In this document: in pieces, positions 1-6,093 of the stretch
Numbering within the stretch: position 1 is the first letter of the stretch
How the letters are laid out: each line of letters opens with the position of its first letter
NCBI GenBank assembly: GCA_014380545.1
Contig: JACMJP010000300.1
Location: 1 to 9,763 of the forward strand
Length of the DNA stretch: 9,763 nt
From: Chitinophagales bacterium
GTDB taxonomy: Bacteria > Bacteroidota > Bacteroidia > Chitinophagales > BACL12
Direction of reading: 5' to 3'
Translations under genes and position numbers: made by a program
Notes under the pieces: generated by a model
What the model was told of the DNA's origin: nothing
What the model saw: the letters and a program-made list of their open reading frames with translations, nothing else
Databases searched by the model: none

Positions 1-1
1 A

Positions 2-3000
2 TCTTCAGAACGGATATTAGATGATGAAGAATACGTTTATGGTAGTTCTGATTACGATGAAGATTTTGATGTACCTGTAGATGCAACTCCCGGTCCCACA
101 AGATTAAGAGTGATGGCCGTATATTATGTTTATCTTGATATGGATCCATGCGCTGATGCTTTAGATTATTATTACTATGGCGAAGCGGAAGACTATACTA
201 TTAATATTCCAAATGATGATCCGGGTGACTTAGGGGTAGTTGATATTACTTCTTTGGCTACCGGTTGCGGTTTAGGAAGTGAAGAAGTTTCGGTTGAAAT
301 ATTTAATATAGGTACAGATGCGGCAACAAGTTTTGATGTAGCTTATACTGTAAATGGAGGAACGCCTGTTGTTGAAGCTTATGATGGTGCTTCTATCCCA
401 TCTCTTGAGTCAGCAACTTTTACATTTACTACTCCGGTTGATCTGTCAGCCTCGGGTGATTATGAAATAAAAGCATATACAATTTATGCAACTGATGAAA
501 CTCCTGCTAATGATACATCACTTGTAAATGTTACTTCTATTCCAATTATAAGTACGTATCCGTATGTTGAAACATACGAATCAGGTTCAGGCGGATGGTC
601 TCAATACGGAACAGCAAGTTCATGGGAATTAGGTGAGCCTGACGGACCTACAATATCAGGTCCCCCACCCGCAACTCCAACAAGTGAGAATTCATGGGCT
701 ACTGATTTAACTGGTTACTATAATTCTTATGAGATGTCGTATGTTGAAGGACCATGTTTCGACTTTTCTACACTTATTCTTCCATATGTGGAATTAGATA
801 TTTGGTGGGAAACCTATAGTTATACTGACGGTGCCCAACTGGAATATTCATTAGATGCAGGTATAACCTGGGAATTAGTAGGAGATCTGCTTACCGGCGA
901 CAATTGGTATCCCGGATATGGTTATTCTTTAGGTTATGACCCTGACCTTGGGGCTTATGAAAACGGATGGGTTGGTTCAAGTGGTGGATGGTTAACTGCC
1001 CACCATGACCTCACATTCTTAGCCGGTGAAAGTCAGGTTAAATTCAGGATGCGTTTTGGATCAAGCTGGTATCCATATTACGATGGAATTGCTTTTGATA
1101 ATTTCACTATTGATCAGCCACCCCCAAATGATATAGGTGTAATAGCTGTAGTAGCGCCGGCATCAGCAACTGTTATGGGTGTTGAGGAGATAACAGTTAC
1201 CGTTCAGAATTTTGGAACAAATGCGCAGTCAGATTTTGATGTATTTTACCAGATAGATGGTGCAGGAACTTATTCCGCAACCTACACAGGCACATTAGAT
1301 CCCGGTATGACTGGTGATATTGCTTTCACTGCTGATCCATTTGATTTTACTGCTGTTGACGATTATCATTTCCTTTCATGGACTGAATTAACTGCAGATG
1401 ATGATATAACAAATGATACACTTGATACTTATATTCATCACTTAGTATCAGTTACAGGAACAGATGCATATTATATTCACCTCTCAACTGAAGATCCGTT
1501 TGGCTCATCAGACAATATTGATAAAATGGATGAGGTTTTCGGTACAGATGCCTGGACAGAAGAATTTTTTGATACAATGAATCCCGACTCTATTTTTAAT
1601 ATAAATACTTGTTTTGTTTATATTGATGGTGGCTCATATACTGCTATTGAATTCAAAAACTTCATTGAAGATAATATTTCGCAAATAGAAGATTGGGTAT
1701 CGTCAGGAGGAAATTTATTTCTGAATGCTGCACCATATGAGGGAAGCAATATAGAATTAGGATTTGAGGGCGTTAAGCTTTGGTATTACTGGTATGTTTA
1801 CAGTGCAGAGGCGACAGAAGAAACCTTCCCTATTTTCACAGGGCCTCATACTCCTGTTGGAACAGAATGGTATGGCTGGTGGTACAGCTTTGCACATGCA
1901 AGAGTAAGTGGTGATTTCACTCCTCTTATTAATGATATGTACTATTCTTCTTATTATATGTTAGGATATAAAGAATGGGGTGACGGTTCAGTTTTATTCG
2001 GAACAATGACTCCCGCTGAATATCATACACCTGATGATGAAGCTTCAAATCTGAGATTAAATATTTTTGAATTCTTAAAATACTGTTCTCCAATTGACCT
2101 TGGTGTTGTTGAATTAATAAGCCCGGATCCGAGCGGATGCGGATTAACAGAAGAAGAACAGATAACAATTATGATTGAAAACTTCGGACCTACCACAGTA
2201 AACAGTTTCCCTGTTAAATATAGCGTTGACGGTGGCGAAGTTCTTGAAATTGCAACAATCCTTGTAGAAAGTGGCGGTGGAACAGGTACATATACTTTTG
2301 ATTTACCTGCTGATCTTTCAGCACTTGGCTTACATACAATTGATGTTTGGACGGATGTTTATGTTGATGAAGATCATACTAACGATACATTACATCTTAC
2401 AGTTACAAATCTTGAAGCGCCGGTTGTTGACTTAGGAGTTGACACAAGCGTTTGCGATGAAATAACTTTAGATGCAGAAAATGCGGGAATGATCTATTTA
2501 TGGAGCGATGGAGTAACAACACAAACAAACAGTCTTACAGTTGCAGGTGATATTTCTGTTTCTGTTACCCACCCTTCAACTGGTTGTGTAGTATCTGATA
2601 CAATTAATTTAGATCTTACATATACACCTGCTGCAAGCTTTGATGCATTAATAAGCGGGCTGACTGTTACATTTACAAATATGTCTTCTCCGGGGGCTTT
2701 GTATACATGGTACTTTGGAGATGGAACGTATTCAACTGAATTTGCTCCTTCTCATACCTTCACACCAAATGCTTATACGGTGGTATTAGTTGCCGAGAAT
2801 GAATGCGGATACAGCTATTTCGATACAATTCTTTATGTAGGTGTTGATCCTGATGAATTTGATGCGATTGACAATATTTCTCTTGAAACAAGAACTGTTG
2901 TTTATCCTAACCCTGCCTCTAATTATTTAGCCGTAGCTATGAATTTTGATGCTTACTATGAAGTTCGTTTTGAAATGATAAATTCCACTGGTCAAATTGT

Positions 3001-3139
3001 TGTGACTGAAAATGCCGGTAATATAAAAGAAGGTTCTTATAGAATAGATATAAGCAATCTTGCTTCAGGCCCTTACCAGTTAAGAGTTAAGGCAAATGAT
3101 AAAGTGTTTGTGAAGCCAGTAATTATTACAAAGGAATAA
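2..3139 (+). CDS. Large secreted multidomain protein with T9SS type A sorting tail, 5'-truncated
   Basis: The frame is open from the first complete codon at position 2, so this is the last 1045 residues of a longer protein; the GTG at 110 lies inside a domain and is not the start. Counting from position 2, the order is: end of a GEVED domain (GEAEDYT, 60-66); CARDB-like repeat 1 (76-178); MAM-like jelly-roll (184-371, with paired Trp/Tyr and FDNFTI near its end); CARDB-like repeat 2 (377-482); a class I glutamine-amidotransferase-like fold (484-696, core WVSSGGNLFLNA, no visible nucleophile elbow with Cys); CARDB-like repeat 3 (699-804); an Ig-like module (806-874); a PKD domain (877-948, YTWYFGDG); and the sorting tail (963-1045). 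The protein is probably exported by the Sec pathway, carried across the outer membrane by T9SS and anchored to or released from the surface. The domains suggest adhesion or binding; no catalytic residues were recognised and the substrate is unknown. By hand count it has about 165 Asp/Glu against 24 Lys/Arg. Confidence 0.93.
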   Translation, partial: SSERILDDEEYVYGSSDYDEDFDVPVDATPGPTRLRVMAVYYVYLDMDPCADALDYYYYGEAEDYTINIPNDDPGDLGVVDITSLATGCGLGSEEVSVEIFNIGTDAATSFDVAYTVNGGTPVVEAYDGASIPSLESATFTFTTPVDLSASGDYEIKAYTIYATDETPANDTSLVNVTSIPIISTYPYVETYESGSGGWSQYGTASSWELGEPDGPTISGPPPATPTSENSWATDLTGYYNSYEMSYVEGPCFDFSTLILPYVELDIWWETYSYTDGAQLEYSLDAGITWELVGDLLTGDNWYPGYGYSLGYDPDLGAYENGWVGSSGGWLTAHHDLTFLAGESQVKFRMRFGSSWYPYYDGIAFDNFTIDQPPPNDIGVIAVVAPASATVMGVEEITVTVQNFGTNAQSDFDVFYQIDGAGTYSATYTGTLDPGMTGDIAFTADPFDFTAVDDYHFLSWTELTADDDITNDTLDTYIHHLVSVTGTDAYYIHLSTEDPFGSSDNIDKMDEVFGTDAWTEEFFDTMNPDSIFNINTCFVYIDGGSYTAIEFKNFIEDNISQIEDWVSSGGNLFLNAAPYEGSNIELGFEGVKLWYYWYVYSAEATEETFPIFTGPHTPVGTEWYGWWYSFAHARVSGDFTPLINDMYYSSYYMLGYKEWGDGSVLFGTMTPAEYHTPDDEASNLRLNIFEFLKYCSPIDLGVVELISPDPSGCGLTEEEQITIMIENFGPTTVNSFPVKYSVDGGEVLEIATILVESGGGTGTYTFDLPADLSALGLHTIDVWTDVYVDEDHTNDTLHLTVTNLEAPVVDLGVDTSVCDEITLDAENAGMIYLWSDGVTTQTNSLTVAGDISVSVTHPSTGCVVSDTINLDLTYTPAASFDALISGLTVTFTNMSSPGALYTWYFGDGTYSTEFAPSHTFTPNAYTVVLVAENECGYSYFDTILYVGVDPDEFDAIDNISLETRTVVYPNPASNYLAVAMNFDAYYEVRFEMINSTGQIVVTENAGNIKEGSYRIDISNLASGPYQLRVKANDKVFVKPVIITKE
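227..2413 (+). repeat. Three dispersed CARDB-like Ig-fold repeats inside the secreted protein
   Basis: Three copies lie at about 227-535, 1130-1447 and 2096-2413. Each opens with D-[IL]-G-V, continues with an EE-x-[VI]-x-[VI] strand, an N-[IF]-G turn and an S-F/D-F-x-V-x-Y strand, and closes with a T/AND-T-L/S motif. Copies 1 and 3 also share GCGL before the EE, whereas copy 2 does not. They are separated by unrelated domains rather than placed head to tail, so the protein alternates Ig-like spacers with globular modules. CARDB and related folds usually act as adhesion or spacer modules. The family name rests on pattern and length only. Confidence 0.65.
2888..3136 (+). other. T9SS type A C-terminal sorting domain (Por secretion tail)
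   Basis: The last 83 residues match the Bacteroidota type A sorting signal. The VYPNPASNYL motif is followed by strands containing the typical F-E-[ML]-I-N-S-T-G-Q turn, then a G-S-Y-R-I-D-I-S-N-L-A-S-G-P-Y segment, and the chain ends with VKPVIITKE. This domain directs passage through the T9SS outer-membrane channel and is normally removed by the PorU-type sortase. Basic residues, rare elsewhere in the protein, are concentrated here: 11 of the 24 Lys/Arg. Confidence 0.93.
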
Positions 3140-3155
3140 GTAAAATAAAATCTAT

Positions 3156-3188
3156 AAAAGGAGCGGATAATTAATTCGCTCCTTTTTT
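3156..3188 (+). terminator. Rho-independent terminator, probably bidirectional, overlapping the end of nth
   Basis: A perfect 10-bp inverted repeat pairs AAAAGGAGCG (3156-3165) with CGCTCCTTTT (3177-3186). It can extend inward by one G-U and two A-T pairs, leaving a 5-nt loop. On the + strand a six-T run (3183-3188) follows the GC-rich part, 17 nt after the stop codon of the secreted-protein gene. On the - strand the T run is four bases plus an AT-rich tail, so it could also stop nth transcription, though more weakly. The nth stop codon (3171-3173) lies in the loop region, so the terminator's right arm also encodes the last Nth residues. Confidence 0.88.
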
Positions 3189-3803
3189 ATTTACTACCCT
3201 GCATATAGGGCAGGCACTTATTTCATGCCCTCTTGCCTTACAATATGTTCTTCCAAAATAAATTATTTGCAGATGAAGAGTATTCCATGTCTCCTCCGAA
3301 AATATTTTTTTTAGATCTTTTTCAGTTTGGGTTACGGATTTGCCGCTACTAAGACCCCACCTTTTTGCAAGCCTGTGAATATGCGTATCAACAGGGAATG
3401 CGGAGACGCCAAAAACCTGACTCATTACAACACTTGCAGTTTTATGCCCAACTCCGGGCAAGGATTCAAGTTCTTCGAACGTTGATGGAACCCGCCCATT
3501 ATATTTTTCTACTAATATTTTTGACAAATTAAAAATTGCTTTTGATTTCGCAGGAGATAATCCGCAGGGTCTTATAATATCCTGAATTTTTTCAATATTT
3601 AGTTTTATCATTTTAAACGGGTTGTCTGCACTTTTAAATAAATGCGGTGTTATTTTATTTACCCGTTCATCCGTACACTGTGCTGACAGCACAACAGCAA
3701 TTAGCAATGTGTAACCATCAGCATGGTGCAGTGGAATATCCGGTTGAGGAAATAGTTTTTGTAAAGTATCGGCTACAAACCGAGCCTTCTCTTTTCTCGT
3801 CAT
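3171..3803 (-). CDS. nth: Endonuclease III, base-excision DNA glycosylase/AP lyase
   Basis: Endonuclease III removes oxidised pyrimidines from DNA and cleaves the abasic site. At 210 residues it matches the usual length (about 211 in E. coli). The N-terminal motif VLSAQCTDERVN is at 38-49, the helix-hairpin-helix LPGVGHKT at 115-122 with the catalytic Lys at 121, and the catalytic Asp at 139 in FPVDTHIHR. The C-terminal iron-sulfur loop is atypical: Cys188, Cys198 and Cys201 are spaced C-x9-C-x2-C, and the fourth Cys of the canonical C-x6-C-x2-C-x5-C is absent. The cluster may therefore be missing or differently ligated; related ARGH-type tails may be normal in Bacteroidota, but this is recollection. 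The ATG at 3801-3803 has no Shine-Dalgarno motif, as expected in this phylum, and opens directly into the conserved N-terminus. The gene converges with the secreted-protein gene and diverges from the OmpA pair, so it is probably monocistronic. Confidence 0.96.
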   Translation of the reverse strand: MTRKEKARFVADTLQKLFPQPDIPLHHADGYTLLIAVVLSAQCTDERVNKITPHLFKSADNPFKMIKLNIEKIQDIIRPCGLSPAKSKAIFNLSKILVEKYNGRVPSTFEELESLPGVGHKTASVVMSQVFGVSAFPVDTHIHRLAKRWGLSSGKSVTQTEKDLKKIFSEETWNTLHLQIIYFGRTYCKARGHEISACPICRVVNKKGAN

Positions 3804-3817
3804 ACAATGAAATGAAT

Positions 3818-3832
3818 TGAAACAGCGTTTCA
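3818..3832. repeat. Short palindrome upstream of nth
   Basis: TGAAAC and GTTTCA form a perfect 6-bp inverted repeat with a 3-bp spacer, 14 bp upstream of the nth start codon. It could be an operator half-site pair or a small hairpin in the nth leader. A palindrome this short can arise by chance in AT-rich DNA and no known regulator is recognised. Confidence 0.3.
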
Positions 3833-3930
3833 GTTATTAAATATTAGTATTGTAAAAATAATTCTATACAGTAATTTTTTTTTGTTGAAAACTTAGTTAT
3901 CCCACAAATAATGGAAATTTTATCAAACAG

Positions 3931-3938
3931 TAATTTTG
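3931..3938 (+). promoter_or_regulatory. Candidate Bacteroidota -7 element before the OmpA gene pair
   Basis: TAATTTTG is an exact match to the TAnnTTTG -7 element used by the primary sigma factor of Bacteroidota. It ends 4 bp before the ATG at 3943 and 10 bp before the ATG at 3949, so transcription would begin at or next to the start codon, giving a leaderless or nearly leaderless message. I see no convincing TTG-type -33 element at the expected distance, so the call rests on one box. Confidence 0.45.
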
Positions 3939-3942
3939 CAAA

Positions 3943-6093
3943 ATGGTTATGAAGCGGTATGTTGTATTAATTTTTATTTCCTTTTTATTCTCGCAACAAA
4001 TTTTTGCTGAAATTTTATGGGCAAATAAATTACTTTCTTATTCATCACAGTTTGACGAAAAAGCATATAGTGCAAAACAGGCATTAGGTCCGCCTTCCAA
4101 GCTCCCTTCGCTTGGTGATTGCGGTTGTGCATGGACAACTTCTATCCCAAATAATAATATGGAAGAATTTATTAGAGTAGGTTTTGTGAGGCGAATTAAA
4201 GTAAGACAAGTAATCATAAGCGAAAACTTTAATGCAGGAGCTATTAAAGCAATTTATTTATACGATCAATATAATATTCCGCACCTTGTATATGAAAGAA
4301 CAAAAATTCATGCTGAATATGGAAGGGTGTTTACTTTTACAATACCTGAGACTGATTTTGAAACAAATGAACTTAAATTAGTTTTAGATACCGAAAGTAT
4401 TCCCGGATATAATCAGATTGATGCAATTGGAATTTCAGAAATTGTTAGCGTTTTGGAGGCAAAAAAAATAAATATTACTGATCGCATAGAATTTAAGGGT
4501 AATGCTAAACGCATGGAAAGTGGAATAAATACAGTTGGCAGCGATTTAACTCCTTTAATTTCTCCTGATGGAAAAACATTGTATTTTACCAGAAAGGAAG
4601 ATCCTAATAACATGGGCAGTTCAATGAATGATGATATTTGGATAACAAGAAAAACAGGAAATAAATGGAGTACTCCTGAAAATGCAGGAACACCCTTAAA
4701 TAATGATAATAATAATTATGTAATTGGTATATCAGCTGATGGCAAAATGTTATCTCTTGCGAATACTTACAACCCGGGAGGAAATTCTCTGGCAGGAATT
4801 GCTCAATCCTGGATGTCCAGGAATAATTCATGGAAATATCCAGTTAATTTAATTACACCCGGAATTTTAACTTATAATTTTTATGTTGAATATTATATGA
4901 GTACTGACAGAAGTGTGTTATTAATGGCTTTAGAAAAAGGGGATAGTTATGGAATAAAAGATATTTATGTTTCTTTTTCAGCAAACGAAGTTGTGTGGAC
5001 AGAACCGTTGAATTTGGGACCCATTATTAATACCGTGTCAAATGAAATGGCCCCCTTCCTCGCTCAGGATGGTAAATTATTATTTTTCTCAAGCGATGGA
5101 ATGCCGGGTTATGGCGAACAGGATATTTATGTGAGTTATCGTTTAGATGATACATGGACAAATTGGAGCAAACCGGAAAACCTGGGGCCTAAAATAAATT
5201 CAGATGGTTTTGATGCTTATTTTTCTTTCAGCGACAGTAGTTATTATGCATATTTCACTTCAACAAGAGATGAATATTTTAACCCTGATATTTATCAGAT
5301 CCCTTTGAGAGAAATCATTGAAATAGAAGACACAATTCCAGAAGAAATTCCTTTAGTGGAAAATAATACGGGGATAGAAGGATCTTCAATAATTGATACT
5401 GTTATTGTTATTAATGATGAAGGAGATATTGAAGAAGAAACAATCCTTGAAGAATTGAAAGAAGTTGATATAGACTTAACGAATGATTATCTGTTATTTG
5501 GAACCATTTTCGATGCGAGTACCGAATTACCGGTTGATGCTCAATTAATTTTTAAATTCAACAAATATATTGGTGATCCTGAAACAATGAACACACTTAA
5601 TAAGAACTACCGTAAAAAAATAACAGGTAATATTTCTTATAAAGTGATTATATTAAAAAAAGGTTACTTATATAAAGAAGAAATTATAACAATTACTGAC
5701 TTTAACACACAAAAAGTAAAGCGGGTAGATTTCAGGTTAGATCCCATTAAAAAAGGTGAAAAATTTGTGCTGAATAATTTATATTTTGATGCAAACAGTG
5801 CAAAGATAAAAACCGGCAGCGATGAACAGCTTGACATATTATATGAGTTTTTGAAAATAAACCCTGATATTAGCATTGAAATTGGCGGGCATACAAACGG
5901 CTTATGCGATGATACATATTGTAGCAAACTCAGCGAATCAAGGGCCATAGAAGTAATGAAATATTTAAAAGAAATGGGCATAGCTGAAGAAAGGCTACAA
6001 GCAATTGGCTATGGAAAGTATAACCCGGTCTCATCAAACGAAACAACAGAAGGCAGAAGAAAAAATCAAAGAGTTGAGATTAAGATATTATAA
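3943..6093 (+). CDS. OmpA-family protein with discoidin-like domain and PD40 propeller (paralog 1)
   Basis: Residues 1-22 form a signal peptide (hydrophobic core, likely cleavage after the Ala in IFA-E). The mature part reads: discoidin/F5-8-like beta domain (23-165); PD40/WD40-like propeller with blades near 202-218, 259-274, 311-331, 368-386 and 423-442, several followed by DIW or DIY strands; an acidic linker (456-514); a carboxypeptidase-regulatory-like domain (515-600); and an OmpA C-terminal domain (608-716). The last normally grips peptidoglycan, so a role tying the outer membrane to the cell wall is expected. The order PD40, regulatory-like, OmpA matches the T9SS protein PorE, but PorE begins with TPRs, which are absent. 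In the OmpA motif the usual binding Asp is Asn652, while Arg667 is kept, and Cys655 and Cys660 lie between them. The ATG at 3949 (MKR start) is an equally good start. No lipobox is seen. The exact role is unknown. Confidence 0.9.
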   Translation: MVMKRYVVLIFISFLFSQQIFAEILWANKLLSYSSQFDEKAYSAKQALGPPSKLPSLGDCGCAWTTSIPNNNMEEFIRVGFVRRIKVRQVIISENFNAGAIKAIYLYDQYNIPHLVYERTKIHAEYGRVFTFTIPETDFETNELKLVLDTESIPGYNQIDAIGISEIVSVLEAKKINITDRIEFKGNAKRMESGINTVGSDLTPLISPDGKTLYFTRKEDPNNMGSSMNDDIWITRKTGNKWSTPENAGTPLNNDNNNYVIGISADGKMLSLANTYNPGGNSLAGIAQSWMSRNNSWKYPVNLITPGILTYNFYVEYYMSTDRSVLLMALEKGDSYGIKDIYVSFSANEVVWTEPLNLGPIINTVSNEMAPFLAQDGKLLFFSSDGMPGYGEQDIYVSYRLDDTWTNWSKPENLGPKINSDGFDAYFSFSDSSYYAYFTSTRDEYFNPDIYQIPLREIIEIEDTIPEEIPLVENNTGIEGSSIIDTVIVINDEGDIEEETILEELKEVDIDLTNDYLLFGTIFDASTELPVDAQLIFKFNKYIGDPETMNTLNKNYRKKITGNISYKVIILKKGYLYKEEIITITDFNTQKVKRVDFRLDPIKKGEKFVLNNLYFDANSAKIKTGSDEQLDILYEFLKINPDISIEIGGHTNGLCDDTYCSKLSESRAIEVMKYLKEMGIAEERLQAIGYGKYNPVSSNETTEGRRKNQRVEIKIL

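Noticed and set aside
1929..2168. Minus-strand open frame of 79 codons
   Set aside because: It lies wholly inside the strongly supported secreted-protein gene on the other strand and has no recognisable domain.
110..3139. GTG at 110 as the start of the large secreted protein
   Set aside because: The same frame is open to position 2 and the codons before 110 belong to the GEVED-type domain that ends at GEAEDYT; the gene begins outside the window.
4413..5981. Minus-strand open frames at 4413-4613, 4604-4831 and 5664-5981
   Set aside because: All are antisense to conserved PD40 and OmpA coding sequence and show no family features of their own.
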